Positions 45,540 through 57,901 of a stretch of DNA of 64,000 nucleotides are shown in pieces. The stretch is from NCBI RefSeq assembly GCF_020283565.1, contig NC_060059.1, positions 46,272,572-46,336,571 on the forward strand, read 5' to 3'. The notes below the pieces were generated by a model. It saw only the letters and a program-made list of their open reading frames with translations. It made no database searches and had not been told where the DNA came from. The DNA comes from Trifolium pratense. Lineage: Eukaryota; Streptophyta; Magnoliopsida; Fabales; Fabaceae. The position numbers and the translations under genes are program-made. The first letter of the stretch is position 1, and every line of letters begins with the position of its first letter.

Positions 45540-47008
45540 TGTATCTCATACAAAACGTGTTTCAATTTACATGACACTCATGTAAATATATGTTTAACAA
45601 TTATATAAAATATTCAAAACATATATAATTAAAACATTCATCTCATGCATCACATACATAAAATAAACTAAGGTAGTATAGTTATGGCCTCCTAAAATGA
45701 AAGAATTAAATAAACTAATTTATTACAATTCTTTGACCCTCGAGCAAACTTTTCAAGTTACTCCGTCGACATCCTTCGTTTGGCTTTGTCTCCCGTCATC
45801 ACGAGCAATTACAATTATTTAAAATAAATAAAGTAAGTAAATTGTCACGACACGCAGGCCGTATTTATAAAATAATAAACCACGACACGCAGGTCGTATT
45901 TAAACCAAATAAAATAAACGCCAAACATGCTAAGGCCATAACTATATACCTCTAAGAATTAATTGATTAAAATTTAATCAATTAAAAAAATAAAAATAAT
46001 CAATTATAGTATTACACTATTATTATTAATCTCAAAATTTGAATACATAAAATTAATTCAAATAATTAATTTAAAATAGAATCAAACATTTTGATTCACA
46101 CGCTTTTAAAGTGCCAAATAAATTAAATTTGAATCAAATCTTTTAATTCACAATTAAATCTTTTATTCAAAACCAAAACAAATTATGCAAATTATTTTGA
46201 ATAAAATTATTGATGATTCTCCAATTATCAAATATAGTAATTTAATTAAAACTCTTTTAATTAATAATCAATTTTGTAGTATCAAATCATATCTTAACAA
46301 TTAAGAGCCAATCGTAACAAATCAGAATTTTTATTTGTCTCAAATATATTTATATCATAAATATAGCTTCCAATTTGTTACAAGCAGTATGGAAACAATT
46401 TCCAGAGACTACATATTAAAAGCAACTTCAATCAAGTTTGTTACATCCAATAACAACCAATTCAAGTTTTATCAAAGTGTATATATCTCATATATAAAAT
46501 AAGTGATAAAGAGAGTATTGAATCATATTCAAAACTAGAGAATTTGTTATTGAAGCATATGTAGCCACATAATAAAGAAAATATCAACATATAATCTAAA
46601 TTATGCATATAAACTTTTGATACTGGTATAGCAGATCACATATAGGGATTAAAATATTGTTAACATGTTGCTTCTTCAAATTAAACGTGAAAGCAAAATC
46701 AAGCACATGAATCAAAACACCTTTAAAATATTGCGTCAATATAATTATTATAATAGTTTTGAATCTAATAATAATAAAATTATATACCGGTTTTCGAATC
46801 AAATTCCATCTGCTCCAACCATTGAAGCATAAAACCAGTAATTATCATTCAAGTATATATCACATATATACAGAACAAAACCAGAATGCTTTTCACGAAG
46901 AACAACATATATACAATTAAATAGATTTATATAATTATGAATACAACACTATATAAACATCAATATATATCAATCCGATTTGAATATAATGATTTAATTA
47001 GAACCGAA
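45540..47008 (-). other. Non-coding 5' interior of element A
   Basis: AT-rich, no ORF. The motif CACGACACGCAGGYCGTATT occurs twice at about 45846 and 45882. Nothing else recognised. Confidence 0.4.
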
Positions 47009-47021
47009 GCTCTGATACCAC

Positions 47022-48417
47022 TGAAGGGATTTAAGAGGGGTTTTTCAAAATAATTAATCCTCTTAGCGGAACAATCCCGATGAACGGATCTTGATTAAAC
47101 CATTAATCACAAATCAAAGAACACAAAACCACAAGTTTATGTGTTTACCTCTTGAAGTGCAGAATCTTTGAGGTAGAAACTGTTTCTGATCACGAGCAAA
47201 GCAAAGTAGCGATGCATCTACTCAGTCCACACGAACAGAACTTCTCCGATGAATGGTGCTAGCCAATTCCACCAGAGATTCAGAGAGAATAGGGTTTAGA
47301 GAGCGGCGGCTAGGTTTCACTTTGTAAATTAGGTTAAAAAGCTTACAAAACTTCATCACAAGGGTTCTATTTATAGAAGCACTTGTGTGGTCATCAAACC
47401 AAGCACTGCACCGTACCATACGGTGGACCGCATTTCTCTATTTTCATAAATTAAATAATAAGTCATACTTAATTATTTAATTACTAATAAGTCCTACTTA
47501 TTATTTTATAAATAAGTCTTACCTATTTATTTCTCTCATCTATCTGTTCTTTGTGTGTGACCCTATAGGTTCTCGTAACGTTGGCAATAATATTAAATCA
47601 CATATTTAATATTATAAACAGTGAGCGGTATCTAGCAACACATCACTGTTACCCAAGTGATGAGAATGTCATGTGATCTGACGAAACCTTTCTGTGATAA
47701 CGATCGTGTGTATAATTACCCCTTTGCCCTTATGTCTATATTGAACACAAGGCATAGTATGTCACCCTTGTTAAGTTCAATATTGGGCCCATAGACATAT
47801 CTCCTGTTATGTAGGAGGGGCAAATTCCATCTAGGTCACTCATGTCCCTCAGCATGATTCGTGGAATACCCATCAACCAACTTTATAGTCATCCTGTTAC
47901 GGATAACGTTTGAATGGCAACAAGGTAATACACTCCTACATCTAGGGTACATAGTGATTTCAGGTCGAAGGGTGGAATACACCATTATCACTATGAGAAT
48001 AACTTATGACACTTTTCATAACATACCATGTAGTATTCTCATGGCGGGTCAATCCAATATAAATATTACTCCTAACATTTATATCTATGTGAAGACTTGA
48101 TATCTCATATCCATGACTCGTGAGATGAGGTCATCAGTCTACTCACATAATAGTCTCTATGTTTTATCGTTATCCCACATCACAGTAAAACTTGACTATG
48201 GATACTTTAAGAATAGTGTCCTTATGTTTAATGGAGTCTCACTATTAAGTCACACTTAATGTTCCATTAATTAGACTAGCTATTCTAGGGACTTTATTAG
48301 TTTCAAATAAACATAATAAAGAAATGCCTTATTATATATATTAAATACATAAATCAAAGTCATCATACAAAAGACGATTCTATCAAAATAGATTGGCTTT
48401 TAGGGCTTACTCCAACA
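47022..48417 (-). repeat. 5' LTR of element A
   Basis: 1396 bp, one visible mismatch to the other LTR; PBS one base to its left. Confidence 0.9.
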
Positions 48418-48422
48418 CAAGG

Positions 48423-49955
48423 TTAATGATAAAATCATCCCAGTATTCTTCCTCTTCATTTTTCAAGTTCTGATTGTTAACTTGAGAACTTGTCAGCCAT
48501 TTGTCTAGGACATAAGCCCTTCTTCCTTTGCATAGGACTTGTTTCCATACTCTAGGTAGGACATATCCTTTCCTAGTTGGTAAATCTGAATGATACATTA
48601 TTTCAGCTTTTGGTACCCATCTTCTGGGTCCACGCTTGTTAGTCCACAAATGCTTATTATGTTGTCTAGTGTTAGAGAAAGATCTTGGTTTGAGATAATG
48701 ACCTTTTTGAAACCTTTTCTTTTGAAATTTGTTATTATTCCAGGATTTGGATTGTTTATGATTCCAGGGTTTGTATTTATCACCAATCCCATGTTCTGAT
48801 TGATTATATCTACTGACTCTAGAATCATAAATAATCTGAGTCCTGTACTTCATCTGAGATTTAGAATTTTTTCTTTTAAAAACTTCTGATCTTTTAGATT
48901 GACTAGCTTCAGGTACTGAAGTTCCTTTGGTTCCAGAATTTGAAGTCTCAGATTTTGAAGTTTTCAGAACTTCTGAACTAATGTTCTCAAGTTCTGAACA
49001 ACTTCTATCTTCTGAACTTTCCTTTCCAGATCCTGAGGAACTTGGTTCCTCTGAGCTGTCAGCTTCTAAATCACTCAGATCATCATTGTTATTTTCAACA
49101 ACACCAGGATTCTTTCCCTCTTCACTGGATGGAACAACATAATAAACCCAAGATTTTCCAACCTTTTTGGCAGAGGTCTTCAGCTTTGAATATGTTCTAC
49201 CATATTCATAGCCAAGTCCTTCTCCTCTATTTCTTAAAACATTATAAATTCTATTAGCAGCTTTGCTCTTCCCAAGGTTGAGATGCACAAACTGTTGAAG
49301 AGCTATTTCCTGCTCATCAATAGGTTTGTGACACACAGCACAACCCTTTTCAAAGTCATTTACTCTATTCAGAGTTTCTTGATAGAGACCTTGAAAATGT
49401 TCTGCTTGTTCAGTCAGAGTGTCAAGCTTTTCTTGTAAAATTTTTTGTTTACTTAACACTCTGAGATGTTTCTCAATGACCTTGTTAAGTGCAGTTATAA
49501 GTTGAGATTTAGAACAGTCAGAAAATACCTCATCTGTTACTTCTGATTCTGATTCATCCTCTGAGTCTGCATCTGAGTCAGTTGAAGCCATCAGGGCTAG
49601 ATTTGCCTCTTCTTCTTCCTCAACTTCTTCCTCAGATGATAGCTCTTCAAAAGTAGCCATCAGACTCTTTTTCAATTTGCTCTTAAATTGTTGCTTCTTT
49701 GAGCTGTATCTTTTGCTTTTGTCTTTAGCAGACATTTCTGGACAGTCAGCAATAAAGTGTCCTGGCTTCTTACAGTTGAAGCAGTTCTTCTGATCATCCT
49801 TTTTGCTGACAAAGTTTCTGGAACTGTTACCTCTGAAATTTCTTTTGTTAAATCTGTTCCATTGCTGAAACTTGGTGAATAAAGCAAACTCATCTTCACC
49901 CATTTCCTCCTCTTGACCATATGCAGAAGATTCCTCTTCAATGTCAAGAAGCTGA
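48423..49955 (-). pseudogene. SIRE/Maximus gag, 3' part
   Basis: About 510 codons continuing in frame from the 60479-61307 part once the guest element is removed (the join reads KTQ-LLDIEEE). It has a zinc knuckle CFNCKKPGHFIADC, acidic Glu/Ser-rich stretches, a coiled-coil-like segment (KVIEKHLRVLSKQKILQEKL) and a basic C-terminal half. It ends at the CAAGG insertion site of the next guest; the last few codons lie at 38717-38742. Confidence 0.88.
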
Positions 49956-52532
49956 TGTTGAGGCAAAATCCATTTTAGTGTTTTAATGACAACAAACCTT
50001 ATGGAATAAATGTTAAGTTTTATGAATGGTGATCTACTGATGTTTGCACTTGAGTTTTTGTTGAAAGATAGGTAATGACAAAAGTGGACAATCTAGAAGC
50101 CACTCACATCAACAAGTGCATTTTAAATACTCAAGCAATGAAAGAATCAGAGTAGCATCAGATGATCATAACAATAGCATCACAAGCTTCATGAAGATTT
50201 TTAAAGGATGTTGTTTGAATCATAAGAAGTTTCATTCGAAGATTCAAACAAGAAAGCAAGTTTCATGGTTAATAGTCTTCCTCATCACCACAAGGTTCAC
50301 AATGAGCTTAAAGATTCAAGGAAGAATATGAAGATCATAGTTGATGGAAATACTTGCATCACAAGCTACACAAGAACATATTTGATGTTATCATGTCAAA
50401 ACTCACATTGAGTTTTGTTACATGCTTTGAGGATTTACTACTACAATTAACATCAATGGAAATGATGCATATGTTGAAGATCTTCAAAACCTACTCAAAG
50501 TTTCATCTTAGCTTCTCAAGACAAGAATGATCTAAGAATGATTTTCCATGAATTTACAAAGGAGCTTATGCACCACAAGGCATAAAAGTTTTAATCATTG
50601 TCTAAGCTAGAAAATGATAATCCTCATGATGAGTACTCCCACGCCTCCACTAAAAGCATCTCAAAGTACTCAATGAACAAGTAACAATGTGTGCAAAACA
50701 TCAAGAGGAATTGTGGAAAGTTTTGCAGCAACATGAAGATCCCTCCTTAAGAAAATCTTGAGATACTGTTTCAAGAATGATCTGAGAACATTCTTAACAG
50801 ACAGACTGCACTTTTGAATATAAGCACATTTTGGATTAAGTGCTTTCTGATTTTATAAGTCAACTTTGGACAAAACAAATAAGCACTTTACAAAGGAAAT
50901 ATGGATCAAATCTCTACAGAAGATAATATCTTTTTGGATCAACACTTTTGATGGAAAATGAGCATATACCTTTCCTAGTCATAATTCATGCAATGAATTA
51001 TAAGTTTGATCTTTTATGATCTTTTATAGTATTGATCATCCAATGAAAATACCTGATCATATATCATAGGCCAATCAGATTGCAACAACACATTATGAAC
51101 TATGAGTTGTGATGTACTTGCAAAATGACTATGTTGGAACATTCTTCAATGGTGTTGTCATACAAGTACATTTTTGTCTCACATGCCTTTGTACTAATCC
51201 AGATGGTTTATTCCCAAGCTAAGGCTATCTCTGAGTTGTCCTTGAGCCTACTGAACAGTTGCATATCACAAAGGAAATAGAGATAAAGCTTCATCACACT
51301 TGCTGATGCAGTCAAGACTGGTTCAAGACTGATTCAAGACTGATTCAAGAATGATCCTGCACACAGTTTTTCAAAACCATTTCCAACTGTCATGAGTCCT
51401 TTTACTGAGGTTCCAAACGGCTATATCTGACCTCTGACATTGGAAGGAAGCAGGAAACAACTCATTTGTACTTGCCAACAGCTCACACTTCTTTGGCTCT
51501 TGTGGATCAAAGCAAAATTCAGTTCAAGACTGTTTCAAGAATGAGCAGAGAATCTGGCAATTTTGCAGCAGCTGTCTAAAGCATCTTTGGCACTGAGTAA
51601 CAGCTATAATTTGCTCTCTAACTGATATACTTGAAGGCCAAAACTCACACATAAGGTTGCATCTATAAAAGGCAAGCAAATCCAAGAGAAATAGCAAGAG
51701 TTCAAGCTACAAATCATCAATTACTTGTTTTTGTCTACAAGTCCTAAAGCTCTTCTTTCATCACTCAAACTCAGGCTCTTCATTCACATCATACTTCTGA
51801 GTTTATTGAGTGTTTCTATTTGCTTCTCAAACAACCTTTGAGTTTCTACAAGCAAATTTCTCAAGAGACCACTTTTCAACATAACCCACTTTTAAGTGGT
51901 TATATCTTTGTCTCTCAATTTTACCACTCACACTCCAGCTCTCTATCAACCTATTGGATCACAATATTACTGAGTGTATTGAGTGTATTTTGTATAAGCT
52001 TCTCAAACTAGTTTTGAGTTTTTGTATAAGCTTAGATCCAGAACAACTTCCTTTGTAAAAAGAAGATTGGCTCAAGTCAATACGTAACTATTGATTGAGT
52101 GACACCTCTGTAAGGCTGAGGTAGATCAAGCTTGTAGGGATTGGAGGTTTCTGATCGTGGTTTAGATCAAAGAAGATTTGTATTTGAGATCGGTAGTATC
52201 TCGAGATCATAGTGGAAAACTCACAGGCGTGGGGACTGGACTAGCCCAGGATTTGGGTGAACCAGTATAATTTTTGTGTGTGAATCTCTCTTACCTTTAA
52301 CTATTTATTTACTGCAAACACACATCACACAAACCACTTAATTATCACGCAGCAGAGAACATTCTCAGAACAAGCTCACGCAGCAGAGAACATTCTCAGA
52401 ACAAGCTGTTTTATATTCCACTAACATTTATCCAAGTATACACTTGAGATTAATTTTGTAGAGTGCAGGATTAATTTTAAAAGGGTCACAATTCAAACCC
52501 CCCCCTTTCTTGTGACTATTTCTTCCACTTCA
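49956..52532 (+). repeat. 5' LTR of element B
   Basis: 2577 bp, TGTTGAGG .. CCACTTCA; includes a 32-bp tandem duplication around AGAGAACATTCTCAGAACAAG-like sequence (about 52350-52405). Confidence 0.9.
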
Positions 52533-52604
52533 ATTGGCATCAGAGCACTGGCTCTAAGGTTTAAACACTTAACAGTGTTAGAGGAAAAGATTCAGGAAGA
52601 AGTG

Positions 52605-53627
52605 ATGTCAAAACCTGCAAATCAAAGTGCATGCCGTAAGTGCAAAAAGAAGGGACATTCCAAAACGAAATGTTCTCAAAACAAGAAAATGCAAAGAGAG
52701 CTCGCTTCCAAGAAGAAATTCATGATGACAACAAAATGTGACTTTGATGATTCAAAAATAGAAGAAAAAGGCAACACATGCCTAATGGTAAATAAAGAGG
52801 TAACATATTCTAAACCTTGTTCTTTATGTATTAAAAGGGAAGTTGAATTTAATAGTCTTCTAAATGACTCAAACTCTCTATCTCAAAAGTGTACTTTACT
52901 AGAAAATCAACTATTTGAGATGAATAAAGAAAATGAGAAATTACAAATCTTGAATGATAAATATTTTAAAATTATTCAAGAATTGCAATACTCTCATCTT
53001 AATATGTTTGAGCAACAAAAGATTCTCCATGATAAACAAACCACTAATCATCTTTTAGAATGTTCTAAAATTCATGAAAAGGATGTTGTTTTAAAAGAAA
53101 ATAATTCAGATTTGGAAAAAGTCATAACAAGCTCTGTAAAATCTACAAAGAATTTTCAAAACATTAAGGAATCACAAGTTATAATCTTTGACAAAACTAG
53201 TTTAGGTTGTAGAACTTTTCAAAAACAAAAGTCATTTGAGGATTGTTTTGTTCCTCATAATGATCAAAGAATACAAAGATACAAATGCTCATATTGTTCC
53301 AAATATGATCATATTGAATCCTTTTGTTTTAAGAAAAAATTCAAAAGAAAAGAACATTCTCATCAGAAACAAGAACAGTCTCAGAATGTTCTGAAAAAAC
53401 ATTTTTATTCCAAATCTTCCTATAAGAGATCAACTTATTATCATAAGAAGAAATCTTATAAGAGGAACAACACTAATCTCCAAGGACCCAAATCACTATG
53501 GGTACCAAAATCATTATTAACTTGTGTTGCAGGAATGTCTTTAAGCAATCAAGAAAAAACTTTGAGGCTTGGAAAATTGATGCTCAAGGAATATGACTTT
53601 AGAAAGACAATATTTCCTCACATTTAA
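52605..53627 (+). pseudogene. Truncated gag of element B
   Basis: About 340 codons from ATG 52605; the open frame runs back into the PBS, so upstream codons are not real. It has a CCHC knuckle (CRKCKKKGHSKTKC), a long coiled-coil segment (~90-200), a second CX2CX4HX4C (CSYCSKYDHIESFC) and the LQGPKSLWVPKSLL motif that closes gag in this lineage. The N-terminal UBN2 capsid domain, seen in the host element's gag, is absent: the interior starts almost at the knuckle. Confidence 0.75.
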
Positions 53628-53827
53628 AAAGGGAGGAATGGTGAATCTACAACCGTTGCAATCATCGACAAAAATCAAACCAAAGGTACATGTATCATTA
53701 AGTAAAATGATTTTGCATAAATTAAGGATGATTGATATGTTAAAGGTCTAACACATAACTTCATTAAATTTTGGGAAAATTGGAATTAAAGTTATTTCAT
53801 CCTCATCCTCATGATTATGATACTTAG

Positions 53828-54178
53828 ATGATTTTTAAATCAAAATCATGTTTTAATGTCCTTGAAAAAGATAAATATTTTGGACATAAAATGGCCTGTC
53901 AAATAAGTATGAAAACTTTGGCAAATTTATTCAATTTTGATCTAGTTAGATATTTGTTAAAAATTGGTTTTGAATATGATAAAGTTTGTGAAACTTGTAT
54001 TTATTATGTAAAGAGTAGTCTTCATTTGAAAAATACAATTTTAACCAAAAATCTTTTTGAACTACTTTATATTGATTTATTTGTTCATTACAAAACTACT
54101 AGTCTTTTCACTTTGTACTACTTGATGATTTATTCAACTTGGACTTTATTTTTAAAGCAAAAGAACAATTTCTTTTAA
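53828..54178 (+). pseudogene. GAG-pre-integrase / integrase start remnant of element B
   Basis: Open for 116 codons. FDLVRYLLKIGFEYDKVCET, then ELLYIDLFVHYKTTSLFTLY correspond to NDLVRGLPKI .. HIDLFGPVKTTS of Copia integrases, but key zinc and catalytic positions are altered. The protease segment before it is missing. Confidence 0.65.
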
Positions 54179-54179
54179 G

Positions 54180-57100
54180 GCTTTTAAAGTTTTGTGAAAA
54201 ATGTTCAAACTTTAAAAACTCAAAAATCATCTCTTAGTAGTAGTGATCATGGGGAGATTATGAAAAACTATATATCAAAACATTCTTTGAAGAAAATGAT
54301 ATTTCACTTGATTTTCTTGATTTAGAATTTCAGCAAAAACAAAATTGTTATAAAGAAAAATTGATTAAATGAAATATTTTTAATCAAGTGTTGAAAAATA
54401 TTTTTGAAAGAAACCATAGACATTGCATATGTTTTTGCATCATGTTTCTACTTGAGTAAAACTCCAATCCATGTGAAAATATAGAAATTTAATCATATCA
54501 TGCATTTATAATTTTGATGTCATTACCATACTTGACATAGTAAAGAAAACATTGAGAAAATTGTTTTAAAATATAAAAAGCATATTTTGTTTACTCTCTA
54601 CTTTAAAGATTATAGAATATGCAATCTCAAAACTCATATTTGAAAAAGCATGCATATTATTTTTGATAATAAGAGAAACATTGATAATAGTATTGACGAC
54701 GAATGATAACAAAATATCATAAGATCATATCTCTCAATTATAAGAACTTTTTCATTGGAATGAACAATGGTATTGGTACACCGCTTTGAAATTGTGAATA
54801 AATGATTTAATCATGGAGACATCAATGCATATGGTACTTAAATGGAAAAATCTCTTTCATCAACTCTCAAGATGGAATACAAGGTGTTTCACAACATGTT
54901 CCAACATTCTGTATTTCCAAGAAAATGAAGCAAAGAAAAGAAGAGGCTGAAAAATTTATTCTTCCTTATGGGATGATCTTCACCGAGATTTTTCATACCT
55001 ACAAATTTGATCTTAAGGAAAAGATCTTTATGCCAGCACCACCTTTAATATAAAGGACATTCATTACATGAGATAATTGATGTTGAAGCCAAACCTGGAA
55101 ACAAAAGCTTTTTCAAAACATTTGTTGAAGCTGAGTTTTTCAAGGAGTACAATCTGAGAACGTTCTTGCTGTTATGATAACAACTTCCAAAGGCAAATGA
55201 TCTCTCACTAAGGGTACTGGATTTTAGTCTAATTCCATTCCCTTTGTGGACCTTGATGCATCACTGCATTTTGACTCAAGTGTAGACATTGGTGTTGATC
55301 TCACTCAATCACAAAGCTTCTACAAAGAGTTCTTGGAGATTTTTCAACCATACCTTATCCTTTTGACCACTCTTTATTTTTCCCATTTGAGAATCACTAT
55401 CAAAGATCTTTTGATTCAATTTTTAGCTCTGAATTCCTAAACAAAAATTGCTCAAAATACCAAGCCCAAAAATCCCAGAATATTTGTTCTCGTATTCTCT
55501 ACATCCGCTGCACCAGTTTGAGATGAAGAAAACATCAGGTCTAAGCATTCTAAAATGGGAAGAGAGGACCTTGAAAAATAGAGCAACTTGGATGAGTTAC
55601 TTTATACTGTGCTGGATCCAGTAGATTAATCTCAGAACGTTCTTCCTTCTAAGTCAACAAGTGAAAAGATACTTGAGAGATGATGAATTTACTCAACATT
55701 GGAGAATGCTCTAAAAGATAAAACTTTTCTCCTCAACCGTCAACCAAGTGTCTTATATTTACAATGACGAGCATGTGGTGAAATTTCAAACAATTGAAGA
55801 TGCTCCCATCATTGAATCTCAAGTGAAGAAATCCATTATATAAGGTACACAAAATTCTAGATCTTATAACATTTGCATTATATTAAGCTTGAATACATTT
55901 ATGCAATATTATTATGTGATTGATTTGATGATCTTGAAATCTAGAATTTAGTGTGAAATTTTCTGTATATGACCTTAAAAGCTTAAATTACATATCATTG
56001 TTTGTTAATGACTAGTATGTGCATATGCATAATTCATATCTTTAATGCACTCTTTGTTCTTACACTTTTTCATGATTTTTGTTCATACAATGGAAAATAA
56101 TCTCTTTCAAAATATCATGCTAAATGTTAAATGAATGAACATTGTTGCTGTGCAAAATCATCTTTCTACACCTTTGTAAGCAATACATTTTCAAAAATGT
56201 TATACTCATATTGCTATCAAAGTTTTTGTTATGGGTTATTTTATCAAGTTAGATTTTCTCCATATGTCTTAGTCACATTTTTCAATGATCAATTTTATTG
56301 TGACATACCAAAAGACAATTTTATTTTAAATTAACACTTGTCTTAATTTATGTCTCGTGATAAATATTTTAAAAGTTCATAATCACATTGTTGATAAATA
56401 TTTTTAAAATACAAGTCATGTTATGTGCTTAATGAAAAATTATCCTTAATGATCGATGAATAAATTTTGGAGTTAGTCTCTTAATTATCCTTCATGATAG
56501 ACCAAAACTTTTAGAACAAGAAAAATGACATAAAACTCATAATTTTGATAAACAATTATATGTCATATTTGTTCTTACATAAGTCCGGCTTATAGTATAC
56601 TTTTTTTTATGAAAACACATTTTTTCTATAAGTCTTTTATATGTGCACCGCTCTTAATATAAAACTTTGGATGAATCCAATTTTGTTGCACATCTTGATT
56701 AGCCTATAGTTTGCTTAATTGATGATTAAGTAGAACTTTTTGAACATGGCTTCTCAAAAATTGAGATTTTGTTATGACTTATGTAAAAGATCCTCCTTCA
56801 AAGGTTTTAAATGAATATCCATTTTTTGTTGGATTTATTATTTGAAGGATTTTAACAAGAGAACATATGATTGGTCTTCATGAGAATAATTTGTGTGTCT
56901 ACTCTCCATAAAATTAGAATTTGGTCTAAGAATAATAGTTCTTGCACATTATGTTCATAAACTCATATTTGAATGTGTTTTGATCAGATGTTTTAACATA
57001 AAATCCTCTTGAATTTTTTGCTATAAAAAGGAAACATCTTCATCATAGAAATATTTGGAAAAGAGAGAAATCTACTTTTGACATGTTGTCAATTTACTAT

Positions 57101-57887
57101 GATTTCAAAGTTTTTTCGTTTGCGCCATTTTCTCTCTAATTTCAAAGTTTTTGGACAATTTTAAACTATATTTTATTGTTAAAATGACCACAACATAGTC
57201 TTGTCCATCATTTTTTTTTGGAATGATCATGTTTTAAAAGAAAAAAAAAAGTTACCTCTACCCAAATTATTTTGAAACTTTTAGAGAATATTCATCTCAT
57301 AAGATTTAGGGGGAGTTTTTCTAAATTTTGAGAAATTTTGTTTCTTTAGAACTTGCAATATCTTTGAGGTCAAAATCCTTTTTTTAAATTGAGAATGTAT
57401 AACATTATCTTTTAAAATCAAATATGTTTACATGTGATTTAACCATTATTCATGTTGTGATTGCAATATTTGATTAAAATGATTATTGATGATCATACAT
57501 GCTATGTGCTTTAATGTTTAAATGCAAACTTGATAAGTTTGATATATGAATGAACTTCTCAACTTCATGCTCTATGTATGCAATGTTTCTTAATTTGAAT
57601 CCTATCATTGCACTTCATATTTAAAATTACCCCAAATACTTTTTGATAGATGACAAAAGGGGGAGAGATATATATGATGGGAGAGAAATGTTAGATGAAA
57701 CTAATTAATGAAGAATGTTATGAATTAACCTCTTGCATGTATTTAGGGGGAGTTTAATTAGAATGATAAGAATTAAACCCTTGCATGTGTTTAGGGGGAG
57801 CTTAATTGCATATCTACGAACATTCTTGCATTTGTTATTATTTCCATCCATAAAACATAAGATTTATTCAAAAGGTTTGTCATCATC
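54180..57887 (+). other. Decayed 3' interior of element B
   Basis: No long ORF; no RT or RNase H motif is readable. GGGGGAG purine tracts recur at about 57307, 57662, 57746 and 57793 before the true PPT. Confidence 0.5.
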
Positions 57888-57901
57888 AAAAAGGGGGAGA
57901 T

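Larger units (their letters stand above)
38748..48417 (-). mobile_element. Copia-derived element A, degenerate interior, near-identical LTRs
   Basis: 9670 bp, TSD CAAGG (38743-38747 and 48418-48422). LTRs of 1396 bp (38748-40143 and 47022-48417) show a single visible difference (39144 versus 47418). PBS TGGTATCAGAGC on the minus strand at 47020-47009; PPT AGTGGGAGAT next to the left LTR. The interior has no intact ORF, only a decayed Copia pol and a CACTA fragment. It must have been mobilised by proteins made elsewhere. Confidence 0.92.

Noticed and set aside
50116..50331. ORFs duplicated at 58062-58277, and 51820-52011 duplicated at 59766-59957
   Set aside because: LTR sequence of element B, not genes. 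Likewise 30720-30953 / 61996-62229 in the SIRE/Maximus LTRs.
53828..54178. Independent small gene in element B
   Set aside because: Alignment with the GAG-pre-integrase region of the neighbouring SIRE/Maximus pol shows it is a degenerate pol piece.
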